Source: Irineochytrium annulatum (taxonomy: Eukaryota > Chytridiomycota > Chytridiomycetes > Chytridiales > Chytridiaceae). Taken from it: 38,263 nt of DNA. The stretch lies in contig JADGJL010000133.1 of the NCBI GenBank assembly GCA_027600665.1, positions 1 through 38,263 on the forward strand, given 5' to 3'. The notes beneath the pieces are model-generated. The model was not told where the DNA came from. It was given only the letters and a program-made list of their open reading frames with translations, and searched no databases. The position numbers were made by a program, and so were the translations under genes. Numbering within the stretch: position 1 is the first letter of the stretch; each line of letters starts with the position of its first letter. Shown piece by piece: positions 1 through 10,830 of this stretch.

Positions 1-1336
1 TTATTTGTCTTCTGCTGTGTGTTAAATTTTAAATGTCTTACTAACTCGACAAAAGATTCGCCACCTGGCCAGCGACTTTGTGCAAGACGTCATTCTGATT
101 ACGGTCGGTCGCGTCGGCAAGATACCCATCGCAGTTCACCAGGAGTTCATTGAGGCGGCTCCGGCTGAGAAGCTGAAGAAGCTTATCGAAATTTTATGTG
201 AGTAATATGGCGGCGCCGATTCATTTTTTGGCGGTGTCGTCAAGGCCTTTAACTAACATTTCTTAGACACTCAGGTTAGGTCACATCATCACATTGCGCA
301 TTACCTTCAGCCTTCATAGTCCGCTGGGAACACCATGATTTTTGTGAACACGAAGAGAGCCGTTGACACATTGGACGACGCCTGTCTGTATCCTTTTTTA
401 TCCTTATCTTTCATGATGTTGCTTTCCTGATAGACTGACGAATTTTTAACGAATTTTTACGTTTCACGTCGCCTTTAGTGTTCACGAAGGAGTTCCCGGT
501 CACCTCGATTCACTCTGAGAGGAGCCAGAGTGAGCGGGAGGATGCTATTAACGCCTTCAGGGCCCAGAAGGCTCCAATCCTTATCGCGACGGACATCGCT
601 GGCCGCGGATGGGACGGTATTGATGTGCAATTCTACAGTGGGTCTTATTGGTACATTAGTTCAGAACGTCGTGCATGTTATTAACGTACGTGCATACCTT
701 CCTCGTTTTGGTCTCGAATTGCCATAACGCGCTTGTACGCAGTACGATATGCCAAAAACTATCGAGGATTACGTTCACCGTATCGGGCGCACGGCCCGTG
801 CCGGGAACAATGGCTACGTGACTTCTTTTTTTCATAAGGTGTTTCATCCATTCTATTTGGCGGTCAGGATCCTGTTCCTGGCTAACCACCTGGTTGAAAA
901 GGATACGAACAACGACATCGCGCCAGATTTAGTAAGGTTGATGACGATTTCGGGCGTTCCAATCCCCGAGTTTATGCAGGAGTTTGTTGCGGAGGAAGAC
1001 ACGTACATGTCGATGTATTCCCTATTTCTTCATTGCCTCGCGTTAACTTCTACTTATACTTATAGTGGGGCCGTCGAGAAGGAGGAGGTCATGGAGGAGG
1101 CAGACATGGAGGGTCCACCCCCCGATCAGAAGGATGGAGGAGGCGATACGTTTTGGAACGCGGGTGGCGGTGATGGTGGCGACAGCGGCGGAGGTTGGGG
1201 CTCTGACGGTAGAAATGCCGGCAACGACGGAAATGCTTGGGGTACTGGCAGGGGAGCTGCAAATGCCGCCGATAACAACCCTTTCGGCGACAGCGCGGCG
1301 GAGTCCAATGGTGGCAATAAAGAGGTCGCATGGTGA
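1..1336 (+). CDS. DED1: DED1/DDX3-type DEAD-box RNA helicase, C-terminal part (5' cut by window edge)
   Basis: This is the second RecA-like domain of an ATP-dependent RNA helicase that remodels mRNPs in translation initiation. The sequence opens inside an intron with a TACTAAC branch point. Coding resumes at about 56 (IRHLASDF, then VGRVG) and continues through MIFVNTKR, SIHSERSQSER (motif IV/QxxR region), ATDIAGRGWD (motif V) and YVHRIGRTARAG (motif VI), in DED1 order. A Gly/Trp/Asn-rich tail with GGGWG follows and ends at TGA 1334-1336. Inferred introns by frame are 198-266, 275-319, 384-478, 625-665, 687-742, 839-901 and about 1002-1062. This gives exons of 8 nt (267-274) and 21 nt (666-686). 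Motif V reads GRGWDGID where DED1 has ARGLDIP, one residue longer. The assignment to the DED1/DDX3 group is firm; the paralogue is less so. Confidence 0.9.
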
Positions 1337-1700
1337 AAGAGGTTAAGAAGTAAGTATAGCAGTCGTTAGGTACCAGAGTTTGGGGTGACGGTATGTTCTC
1401 GAAGTTGGGTGGTATGATGTCTACGTTGTAAATCCCCAATGCTTATTGCTTATTTGTGTTGAAAGAGAAAACATACTGTCACATTATACTCAAGATACGC
1501 AGTGTTTGTCGTGAAGAAAAAGGTTATGATCGTTTCTACGTGGCATTCCAGAGTAGTTTGATGAATGAACTTTGCAAATAGGCATCTAGTAGGTCCTTGG
1601 GGCTATTTCTTCCATTCTTCGAAATCTGCTGTAAAAAAGTCATGAACACATTAAACGTTGAATGACACTGATTTGAACATGTAAACTGCAGATGCGTTTA
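1337..1700. other. Convergent 3' intergenic spacer
   Basis: This spacer lies between the stop codons of the helicase (+) and GAA1 (-). It is A/T-rich and presumably holds both 3' UTRs and poly(A) sites. I see no further gene or repeat. Confidence 0.6.
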
Positions 1701-4036
1701 TTACGAGAGACAAAGACTTTGCAAAGCTAGATTTAGTGGCCACAACAAGGATACTATATACGGTAGAAACCAATTCCCAAATAAAAGGTGATTCTCCCTT
1801 GCAGCGATGAAGAGATCCGAAGCATATTGGTTCCCGAAAACCAGTGCCGCAATCCCAATCAATCCCGGCGGCGAGAACGTTTGAAGCAATAACACTTTCA
1901 AGCATTGGAACGCAGACACCTTTGAAGGAGACGCGAGCAAGAATATAGGAACAATAGGCAAAGCCGCAAAGACGGATAAACTCGGGTTCAAGACTGAAAC
2001 AGATAGCAACGTCACTCCCGAAAGGACACATGACAGACACTTCAGCATAGCAAGCGAGGACTTCTCGACATCCGGTGTTGTGACTCTCCCCGTCAATAGC
2101 TCTAAGACCGGAAACACAGATAACACTGCCACCGACGACGTGAACGCGGCAGCCGCGGCCACTATTGCTATCGGCTAGGATGTATTAGGAGACGGGAAAA
2201 TGTAATGGCCCATACCATCTCGGGGATAGGAGGCAAATGCGGAAGGGCTATCAAGAGGGAGACGCAAAGGGCGTAGAAGTAACCGAGAACAACAATTGCT
2301 CGGAGCATAGGGCGATGTCTTCGGGCAAAACTGGAAATGTTCGACGGCCGAATGATAAATTTGTTCACTCGCAAGTTCTCAGAGGAAGAAGGTTTGACAG
2401 GAACATCTCCGACCGAGTCCCACCACTTAGCGAGAGACTGCGCACAATCAGAGGCGTTCCTGACAGAGCACCCACCTCAAATATAAGAGACGACGAAAGC
2501 AGGATCACTGGGGCGATGTAGAAGGCGATAGGGATGAACCTTGTCACAGACGACATCAAGTAAAACCAGAACGAATGGTGCAACCTCTCCAGCAGGTTAC
2601 TCAAGCACCGCAAAGTCGCTTCCATCAACCTCTCGCCCGTTAGTTTTAGCGTCCTTCAAGGCAAGACACTTACTGCCCTATCTTAACAACGTCCAATCTA
2701 TTTAAAGGTGTGCGCAAGCCAAAGAGAGTAATTGCCTCTATCTTATACCTACCATCAAGTCAGCACCCTTCCATTTCGAGGTTATTACTTTACAAAGAGA
2801 GCATGGTGCGCTATCGGGAACCCTAAGGCTTGATTCTTCATAAACCGAAATATCCTGCCCAAGGTAGGTACGTAATCGGGGTCTTCCCCGTCCTCGCCAT
2901 CATGTAGAGTAATCGGTATGTGCAAGGTGTGAGCTATTGTCGTTACGGTCGTAACCATGTCAGCGTTTGACTGCTGTCCGTTCAAACCCTCTGCAAACAG
3001 CCATTACATTCGTTCCAGCGGATCTATATCAAACCAATGAATACACCGATTTTCCCATAGTCGGATTCGCCCGGCAACTCCAAGCTTATTGCTTCGTTGA
3101 TAACTCCGCTAAATATCTCCAAAGGGGTGTAGGATACCCCACCTAGTCCTTTTCAGAAGTTAATAGCAAACCATCGACAAACCAGCAATCGGAATCTGTC
3201 CATGATACGCTTCGAGCCAAACGTGAGTTCCAAGGAAGCCACCGTCCGATATAAGGAAAATGATATCGTGAGACCAATGAGAGAATTCTTAGCAAACGGT
3301 TAGAGGCGATCAGGCTATGACCAATTACTTGTCACAAAGGAGGCCAAAGCGAGCGCATAGGTGACACCATTCGTGTTAGCTAAGATAGTTAGGTTGTAAG
3401 TCAAATGTACGGCTTTACGTTCTCCATTAGAGCACGTCCATGGAGTGGCGACTACTATGGCCTCCGTGCCGTCCGCTCGTGGAGATCGAGCTATCGCGTA
3501 CACGTTGGCCGACGTCTAGGATGTCAGATTGCAAAACATAATTTAAGCAAACCTGGTTATATCTAGTAAACCGCTGAACAGCGGCGTCCAGCCCGAAATT
3601 TTGAAGCGTCTTAACAGCAAAAGCTGACCGTCTTGGACAAGTTAGAGGGACCCGTTTCTTCATAATTTCGTACTCGTCCGGATGAAGCTGAAGCTCGCCA
3701 ATTTGCGACTTCAGGGTATGTGCGATTTGAGCGTCATGGTATCCAAAATATCGATTGGACTTCAAATGGGAATCTTAAGCAAACGCCGGCGCAATCGTTG
3801 TGACCCACCTGCCCAGGAAGCAGCGCGTTTTCATCAATGTAGCCGTGCTTTTGCAACTGCGGCAGCGGGAACAGCAGAACCCAAATTACACCAACAATGT
3901 AAAAGATCCATCTTAAAAGAATGTATTAATATCAGTACGGAGGAGCACTACACTCGTACGAATAACGTGATGCCAGGATATAGAGGTAGTACGCGAAGAT
4001 CCGCCGCCTGCGCAGCTGCGTTTCCTCGCCACTCAT
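1701..4036 (-). CDS. GAA1: GPI transamidase subunit GAA1
   Basis: This is the GPI-anchor attachment subunit of the ER-membrane GPI transamidase, which joins preassembled GPI to proteins. Conserved blocks run in family order. Start ATG is 4036-4034. An N-terminal Arg cluster and a membrane segment (WIFYIVGVIWVLLFPLPQ) follow, across an intron whose acceptor lies just above 3911. Next are the lumenal YIDENALLPGQ block, the LNGQ..NADMV-like block near 2985-2940, and the F.K.QALG.P..HHALFVK block near 2850-2785. CLSNLLERLHHSFWFYLM (about 2605-2550) is a GAA1 hallmark. Several hydrophobic segments occupy the last third, and translation stops at 1701. An intron at about 2178-2220 joins IPEM to PIAIVAAAAA in frame. 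Many small introns are present. I see no disabling break. Its 5' neighbour upstream is a pseudogene. Confidence 0.9.
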
Positions 4037-4189
4037 ACGTCGGTGATCTGCCAGTACCCTCCGTGTAATTAAACGTCACGTTACGCGCGTCGACGACTGT
4101 AGATCTCTGCTTGATTTCCGGGTTGTCCAAAATGTCACAAGCCTTGAACGAAAGCCTCTCCAACGTCCTTCAAGCCTCTCTTCGATATT

Positions 4190-4850
4190 CATCATGTTTG
4201 TTTTGTTCCAGTTCAACATGAACTGCCAATAATGTACGGTCGTGTTCCTGACCCGTTCCTGCTCCCGCGACGTATTGGGTCCATGGCGCGATGTCCGACG
4301 AACTCCTCGGCGGCGCGACAACAGTTGATGCTGACATGCGGTCCGTCGACAGGCCGGTTACATACAACCTGCCCCTCGCCGTCCTCGTCGTCACGGGGGA
4401 CAACTACTTCACTTACTGCTGCTCGTATCGCGGAATCATGTGCTACCGACAAGAGAAATTTACTCCGTCACGACACGTTCATGCAGGCCGTCGTCGCCGG
4501 GTTCTGGATCAACATCCTCGTCGTCTAGTTCGTCACCGTTTACATCAGCCGGACACGCTGGGCCGCCCTCGACATCCGGCCGCCGTTTGCTAAGTAGACT
4601 TTGCGAGCCAGCGAGGGCGGTTTGAGAGTCAACAATGAGCGCGTCGGGCACCTCCGCCTCGACGCGGCCGGCGGGTGTTTTCAACGGGGCCGCAAAACGT
4701 CGTCATGTCATTCGTGCCGTCGGCAGACACGGCGGTCCACAGCACGATGCCGGTGGAATACCGACGCGGTTAAGCGGAGGGAGGTGGATGCGGTGCGCAT
4801 GAAGGAGTTTGATTTGGCGCGAAGGAGAAGTAGCAATGAGGACGCAAGAG
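4190..4850 (+). pseudogene. Decayed, 5'-truncated copy of the TLC-like membrane protein gene at 26,261-27,315
   Basis: From about 4231 the sequence tracks the second exon of the gene at 26,600-27,315 on the same strand. Long near-identical runs include the GCGTATTGGGTCCATGGCGC region (4268 onward), the GACAACTACTTCACTTACTG run (about 4400) and GCGCATGAAGGAGTTTGATT (4795-4814). Relative to the intact gene it lacks about 34 bp near 4340, carries frame shifts, and has a TGG-to-TAG nonsense change at 4526-4528. Similarity fades above about 4190, so the first exon and promoter are missing. It extends slightly past the parental stop codon. It is visibly more GC-rich than its flanks, as expected of a copy from the GC-rich right block. 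No flanking duplications or poly(A) tail are clear, so the copying mechanism is unknown. Confidence 0.88.
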
Positions 4851-5346
4851 ACAAATGATGAAATCGAGCAGAGGACGGTATGAAGAATATCACGCGGCTA
4901 AATCCAGCCGGAAAAGGTGAGCTTAAGTATCCAGTTCCACGGCCCGTAACTGAGGTGCATGAGGTGATAACAAACGGTCGAACAGGTATTTTTTTTTTTT
5001 TTGGGTCCCCAATTGGTGATGTATCTTTTTACAATACATGGGTTGAGCGGCTGCCGCACCAATACGATAACTACATTACAGCAATGGATGGACTGAAGTC
5101 TCTTTCAGACATGTGAATATTCCTCGGATAGTCATCGCTCCAGTAATGTCCCTGTTCCAACGCATGGTTCATTACTAGAAATCACAAGATGCTTGTGTTG
5201 GTGACGAAACAGTCAGCGTTTACCATAGCACTGAATGGATTTAGAACCTGCGAAGCCGTCCGGTTTCCGCTCTCCTCTCATCGTACACCTTCGTCCTATG
5301 TGCAAACTGCTCTATATTTATTGCACAATACGATATTATACGATCT
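4851..5346. other. Intergenic, no supported gene
   Basis: This holds a 14-nt T run at 4989-5002 and scattered short open frames, for example 4880-5116 on the plus strand. None has a recognisable family, clear codon bias or a splice-supported extension. It separates the pseudogene from the 3' end of the coiled-coil gene. Confidence 0.5.
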
Positions 5347-6367
5347 TCACTGCGATGAAGGTTCCAGGTCATTAATTAGATCGCCCAGGTTTATCATCAT
5401 AGAGTCGTCGTTCTCCAACAGGAAACTGGCGTCCGAATGCGAGGAACGAGCGAATCCACGAACGGAGTCCGGTTGGGATGAGTGGCGCTCTCTACCAGCA
5501 AAACTAGCAATATCCGAAGCGTCGCTTCTACCGAAAGACGGAGGATTGGGCTGACGACTCATATTTCGAGGAGTCCGAGCTCGAGGTGAAGAAATGCCAA
5601 CGTCACCGACAATTTCTCCCGCCGTACGCAAGAAATCAGCCAACCCCACATTATTGCTTTCGGTTTGCACTGCCACGTTCCTGCGTGTTACAAAAGCCGG
5701 TAAAGGTACATCTGTCATTTCATTCCGCCGTAAACCGTCGACGCTACTACAACTCCGGCCGCTGTTCTGATCATCGAACGAAGCGTCCAAATTATGAACC
5801 GCGTGTAAGCTAGATAGTTGCAAAAGCCTGTGCAGCGAGTCTGCGGTCACCTCCTCAGCAGCGCCTTCGTCGACCTACAAGTATTATGTTTGTATCGTGT
5901 CATCTGAAGTGCTCACCGCTACTGCATTATCTGGCTTGGTATCAATGTTGTAGCGATCGGCTGGCCGCGATGAACATGCTTGCTGCAGCTGTTGAAGACG
6001 TTCTATCGCGATTTCCGCCTGCTCCAACTTGCACCGCATCTCTGCGACAACTTTAAACGTCGTCTTGCAACAAGGTGTTGAAACCTTCCTTGTCGTTCAA
6101 CGCGGACAACATCGAGCGGTGTATGCTCTCCCGCTCCGCGACGGCCAACTCAGCGACCTGAGTCAAATGCTCCCGCTGGGACTCGACAAAGGCGCATTTC
6201 TTCACCAGCGCCATCAGCCGCAGCCTGTCCTCTAGGCAGAGTCTCTCGAATCCATGTGGGGCTGGCAACTGCCTTCTGATTCTCCTCTCAGCTCGCTTCC
6301 TGGTTACAGGCTCGGGATGCGACTGAATGAAATGGCCGTTTGGAACTGTCCTCCAGCGAGCGTTCAT
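5347..6367 (-). CDS. Hypothetical coiled-coil protein
   Basis: I do not recognise the family. Three exons are inferred: 6367-6085, 6041-5917 and 5874-5347, giving 311 aa. The 43-nt first intron is placed so that ALNDKE joins EMRCKLEQAE in frame. Reading straight through would hit a stop. The N-terminal half is basic, then helical and heptad-like (LCLEDRLRLMALVKKCAFVE; KLEQAEIAIERLQQLQQA), suggesting a coiled coil. The C-terminal half is polar, Ser/Arg/Pro-rich and probably disordered, ending LGDLINDLEP. The start at 6367 (MNARWR) is the first ATG in frame that leaves a spacer to the divergent DCTN6 start at 6423. The gene model is better supported than any function. Confidence 0.65.
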
Positions 6368-6422
6368 TAAATTCTTTTGTGAAGTACGTCTCATTAAATA
6401 CAAGACGAGAAATTTGAGCCAT
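6368..6422. promoter_or_regulatory. Putative bidirectional promoter, coiled-coil gene / DCTN6
   Basis: Only 55 bp separate two divergent start codons. A/T-rich stretches are present but I see no certain TATA box. Either start could move if a 5' exon has been missed. Confidence 0.4.
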
Positions 6423-7168
6423 ATGACTTCTGTTATCTGTGACGAGGCCGAGATTAAGGGCGCCGTGTCGTTGGGCGAGAACAACATTATCCACCCGAAA
6501 TGCCGCATCGTGAGCGAGGGCGGCGGTCCCATTCGGATAGGGAACTCCAACATCGTCGAGGAGAACGTGTCCATCATTAACTGGTAGGCCGCCAGCCCGT
6601 TTTTTTGACGCTCTGAGCAAACCTCACTGAGATTCCAGTGTCGCAGGAGCGCGGAACCCATGACTATCGGGAATGGGAACGTGTTCGAGGTCGGATCATG
6701 TCGGTGCCATCGCTCTTCTTGTTGCTTTTTATGAACCTAATCTTGGCTTCCCCATTTCCTAGTCTTTGAGGGCACGAAGGTTGGAAACGGTTGCACCTTG
6801 GAGGCCAAAGGTAAAAATTTCTTTGTCATACTTACTCGCCCTGGCTGTAACTCACCTTCATCGTTTACAAATCAGCTTTTGTAGCGGCCGGCTCCTCCCT
6901 TGGCGACAACTGCGTTGTGGGTGCGAAGTGCACGACCCAGAAGGACGAGTCTGTGCCCGACAACACGGTTATTTACGGGTCCGCACATGAGCGGCGGTTG
7001 CAGACGAAGCCTTCGAAGGCCCAGACCGTCCTGCACACGCGGCATTTGGAGTATCTTCGAGAGGTTTGTCTTTTATTATTTTACCTCGCTGCTTCATTCG
7101 AGGTCTAGCCTTAACTAGTTTGCTGCCAGGTTTTGCAGAAGTACCACTCGTTGAAGGTGCTGAAGTAA
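6423..7168 (+). CDS. DCTN6: Dynactin subunit 6 (p27), left-handed beta-helix pointed-end subunit
   Basis: This is a subunit of the dynactin pointed-end complex that helps dynein bind cargo. The protein consists of hexapeptide-repeat turns: AEIKGAVSLGENNIIHPKCRIV, then GPIRIGNSNIVEENVSIIN, then PMTIGNGNVFEVG, then TKVGNGCTLEAK, then AAGSSLGDNCVVGAKC, and PDNTVIYG before the C-terminal helix (LQKYHSLKVLK). Inferred exons are 6423-6583, 6647-6699, 6763-6810, 6876-7063 and 7130-7168, giving 162 aa with phases that all join. Human DCTN6 is about 190 aa. The shortfall is mainly the first 15-20 residues, so a short upstream exon cannot be excluded. Presence of this subunit argues for a fungus with a full dynactin complex, unlike budding yeasts. 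Confidence 0.9.
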
Positions 7169-7447
7169 TCAGCGGTCGGTCGGGTCGCCGTCTTGGCTTG
7201 ACGGCGAGTTATTTCGGATATGCTGCAGCTCACTGCTACCGCACGCCTTCGCGCAGCTTCAGGACGCGCCCAGATGCGTTTCCGCGCAAGGGAAGCCAAT
7301 TGTCAGTAAATAGATGAGGTCGCTGCCGGTATATAGATTATGTGCTTTTATTCCCTGTGGTGTTATTACCATTGGATGACGATTAAACTGCAATTGTGAA
7401 GTTTTGGGTATAAAGTGATGTCACTCCATTCTGCTTGATTGCTTGCC
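7169..7447. other. Convergent 3' spacer, DCTN6 / TFIIE-alpha
   Basis: This 279-bp tail-to-tail spacer carries no supported gene. The nearest reading frames on both strands are shadows or too short. Confidence 0.5.
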
Positions 7448-8736
7448 TTACACTTCCTCGAATTCTTCATCTTCTTCGCTGTCCTCCTCAATTTTCATCC
7501 GCTTGCTGCAAAAAAATAGTAAGGCACAACAAGCTCAAAGTTCTTACGCAGATGATGAGGCTTCCGGTTCGGACTCTCGCTTCAAAGAGAATTCCATTTT
7601 AATATTTTTCACATCCGCATCCATCGCTTGCCCAAACAAACTTCCGTAATACCCTGCCAAAGGTCATTCTAGTTTTGAGGTGAACAAAGAAGTGGACTCA
7701 CCGTCGTCCTTCGTATCAAATTCCACGTTGTCAAGATTTTGACCCTCAAACTCAACAACGATCTCCCCGACCGCCGCACCGGTCTCCGTCGAGTAAGCAA
7801 TGTCCTTATCTGCAAGAGGAATCAGTGTCATCAACTACACACCATCACAATGTTCCTTCAACCTTTGCCCTTTGTAGTCCCATTCGCCAGCGCCGTCGGC
7901 TCGAAGTCGGGTATCGTTACCGTTTCCAAAGTCTTCAAGAGATCTTCGAACGGCTTGAGCGCAGTGTTGAATCTGAAAACAGTCATGAGATGAAGCTTCA
8001 AGTAGTTCTTCTCACTTTTTTGAGCGGTCGTTTTCCAAGTCCTCCATCTCCTTCAAATCCAAAGGCGTCTTGCATGTTTCGCACAGAAATAAACCTTCCT
8101 CATCGTGATCGAGCGTTGCAATCGCGGTAAGCAGTTCATAGCTGGCGTCGCATGTGTTGCAAATGTACGACTGCTCGTTATTTTTCTACGGCGATGAACT
8201 CAGCGCGTGAACACAAATACTCGAGCAAAATTGTACCTTTTCAACCTCTTTTTGGATCGTTTGCTGGATGACACGGATCTTGTACCTCACGACGTTCACG
8301 AAATGCTTGTAGTCGATGTAGTAATGCGCCTGGGTGACGTTCTTCGTGTGCCGGAACTCTTTAATAACCTCCGTTTTGGACTTTCTATTGTTCCACCATG
8401 TGAGAAAGTGATATCGAACGGCCACTCTCTCAATAATCACATCTTGAGCATGCCGTCATCCCTCAGCTTGGCGCAGAGCTTCCGCATGTCGGACGGCGAC
8501 ATTCTGAGCGCCCGAGACAGATCCTCATCCTTGACCCTTCAATCGACGAAGGCGGCGGGGGCAGAATTGATGAAAACGAAGTTGAAAATAAGTATTCCTT
8601 TATTGGGGATGAGTGAAAAGGGATGGAGCTACATATTATTCAGAGTCAGGATGTCGAGCACGATGATCTGGCGAGGCTCATAGTAGGCCCGAGCGACCCT
8701 CCACATGAGCTCTTTCCATGCTGGCACCGATGTCAT
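7448..8736 (-). CDS. TFA1: Transcription initiation factor TFIIE subunit alpha
   Basis: This is the large TFIIE subunit, which recruits and regulates TFIIH at RNA polymerase II promoters. The start (ATG 8736-8734, MTSVPAWKELMWRVARAYYEP) fits the family's N-terminal winged helix. Other ATGs nearby are out of frame. An intron in about 8640-8540 leads into DEDLSRALRMSPSDMRKLCAKL. HYYIDYKHFVNVVRYKI (about 8330-8270) is a strong family signature. A C4 zinc ribbon follows, with ICNTC at about 8160-8145 and LCETC at about 8090-8070. The C-terminus is acidic, ending EEDSEEDEEFEEV at the TAA (7448-7450 on the plus strand), as in other TFIIE-alpha proteins. At least four introns are present. The divergent start of the MetRS gene is 85 bp away. 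Confidence 0.88.
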
Positions 8737-8821
8737 CGTGGTCGATCAACTCCACGCTCATGGAGCTGTGGAGTCGATTGATAAAGAATTGTCAAGATCA
8801 TTTTCGCTGCTTGACCTTACC
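8737..8821. promoter_or_regulatory. Putative bidirectional promoter, TFIIE-alpha / MetRS
   Basis: An 85-bp gap lies between divergent starts and includes an A/T-rich core near 8778-8802. The assignment rests only on gene orientation and spacing. Confidence 0.4.
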
Positions 8822-10775
8822 ATGACCGCCCGCTTCGACCCCTTGCTGCGGCTGCGGGCTCACATCTCGACTGCGGTCCCCAGTAAAAAACCTGCCAAAG
8901 TCTTGATCACGTCGCCGATCTTCTACGTTAACGCACGTTGTTTTTATTGCGAATATCATCTTGCTCACCTGGACCAGAGCCACATATTGGGCACCTTTAT
9001 TCGGCGACTTTGGCCGACACGCTTAAGCGATGGCACGAGTTCCGGGGGAATCGGGTCATTTTTTCAACTGGAACCGATGAGCATGGGCTGAAGGTTCGCC
9101 CGCCTTCTTAAGCGTCGGGACTACTTACGCGTCCAATGTATTGCGAACGCATAGATTCAGGAAGCTGCGAAGTCTAAGGGCGTGGAACCACGCGCCTTTT
9201 GCGATCAGATCTCATCAAAGTTCAAGGTGCGGCCTGGCGAGTCCTGAACCAAGCAAACGTTGTGATTTACGGACGCGTTAGACACTATTTGAACTCGGGA
9301 ACATTTCGTATACCGACTTTATTAGGACGACGGAGCCACGGCATGTGCGAGCGGTCGCCGCTTTGTGGATGAAGCTTAAAGATGCCGGCTACATCTACAA
9401 GGGGCTGCATGAGGGCTGGTACTCTATTTCAGACGAGACGTTCTACCCGCCAAATCAGATCGAGGAGGTGAAAGGCGCGGATGGTCTGGTTAGGACGGTT
9501 TCAAAGGAGACTCGGAAGGTCTTGCAATGGACGGCTGAGGAGAACTATAAGTTTCGGTTATCGGCGGTGAGGCAGAAGCTTGTGGAGTGGCTGGAATCAA
9601 ATTGTGGAGGTATTCAGGCCGTCGAGACTTGCTTTAAGCGACAATTGGAAAGCCATCATCCCAAAGTCGCAGTACACGTTAATATTGAGCCAATTAAAGG
9701 ACCCTGCGGCGAGCTCGCTGTCAGACATTTCCATCTCGAGGCCTCGTTCGCGGCTGCAGTGGGGGATCCCTGTACCTGATGACCCGGAGCATGTGGTTTA
9801 CGTCTGGCTGGACGCGTTGACCAATTATTTGACTGTGACGGGTTACCCGTGGAAGCCGTCGTCAACTGACGCGAAAGAGTTCTGGCCCGCGCATATACAC
9901 GTCGTTGGGAAAGATATTTTAAAGTGAGTGGAACCCGTAGTGCAACACGTCTGACAGCTGTAGATTTCACGCAATTTATTGGCCTGCCTTTCTTTTAGCG
10001 GCGGGTTTGCCGCTGCCGAAGACGATCCTATCACATGCCCATTGGTTAGCTGGCAACGTGAAGATGTCAAAGTCATTGGGGAACGTTGTTGACCCAGCAA
10101 CCTTAATTGCACGCTACGGCGTGGATCCTGTACGGTACTTTTTGCTGCGAGATGGTGGAATTGAGGACGACGGGGAGTACTCGAATGCCACAATGGTGAA
10201 GCGGTATCGGGAGCTTGGGATTACTCTTGGTAACCTCGCTTCGCGGTGTTCTGGGCCCAAAGTAAACCCGGCCCAAGTTGTACCCGCGAGCGGCGATAAC
10301 GCGGAGTTGGCAAAGAACCCTGTGGTTGCGGCTTTTGAGGGTTTGCGAGGTTGGTCTCTCTGCGATGTCCTTGGCTAATGGCAATACAGGGAAAGTCGAG
10401 GCGCGCATTGACGAATGCGATTTCCCGGGAGCACTGTCGCGTATCATCGACGCGTTGGATGTTGCTAACAAGTACTGGGATGAGGAAAAACCTTGGAAAT
10501 TGGCTACAGCTGCAAAGGATGGGGATAAACAGGCGGCGCGGCGGTTACAAACGGCCTTGTTTATTTGCTATGAAGCGGCACGCGTATCCGCTCTGCTCAT
10601 GAGCCCCGTTATGCCCCAGAAGACTGCAGCATTGCTCGATATGATTGCCGTCGACCCGAAGGAGCGAGCGTGGTCCAATGCGGAGATTGGCAAGCGATGG
10701 GCCTCCCAATCAAACAAGTCAGAAAGCGACTGTAAACTGGCGGAAAAAGTGATACTCTTCCCTCAGGTCGTGTGA
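8822..10775 (+). CDS. MSM1: Methionyl-tRNA synthetase, mitochondrial (MSM1/MARS2) type
   Basis: This class I synthetase charges tRNA-Met with methionine. The start at 8822 ([16 protein letters not shown]) gives an Arg-rich, Asp-poor N-terminus like a mitochondrial presequence. The catalytic core opens with [12 protein letters not shown]. It then crosses an intron into [18 protein letters not shown] (HIGH motif, about 8981-9035) and [11 protein letters not shown]. Later blocks are [47 protein letters not shown] across an intron at about 9923-9962, and [15 protein letters not shown] (KMSKS, about 10,055-10,095). A helical anticodon-binding domain ends at TGA 10,773-10,775. I see no zinc-knuckle Cys pairs between the Rossmann halves, consistent with the short organellar and bacterial-2 form. 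About six introns are needed. The organelle assignment is inference from size and N-terminus. Confidence 0.88.
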
Positions 10776-10830
10776 GTTAAACAGGGGGTGGAAAATCCGC
10801 TGGCGGCTCTTTTCTTAGCTAGCACGTACT

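Noticed and set aside
4232..4684. Several overlapping open frames on both strands
   Set aside because: All lie in the pseudogene and match the intact relative only piecewise across frames, so none is a working protein.
6042..6084. A 17-nt intron or a frameshift in the coiled-coil gene
   Set aside because: A 43-nt intron with GT..AG ends joins the frames (NDKE to EMRCK), so neither a record-short intron nor a mutation is needed.
8207..8683. Plus-strand 158-codon open frame
   Set aside because: It is antisense to the winged-helix and YYIDYKHF region of TFIIE-alpha, which is clearly the coding strand.
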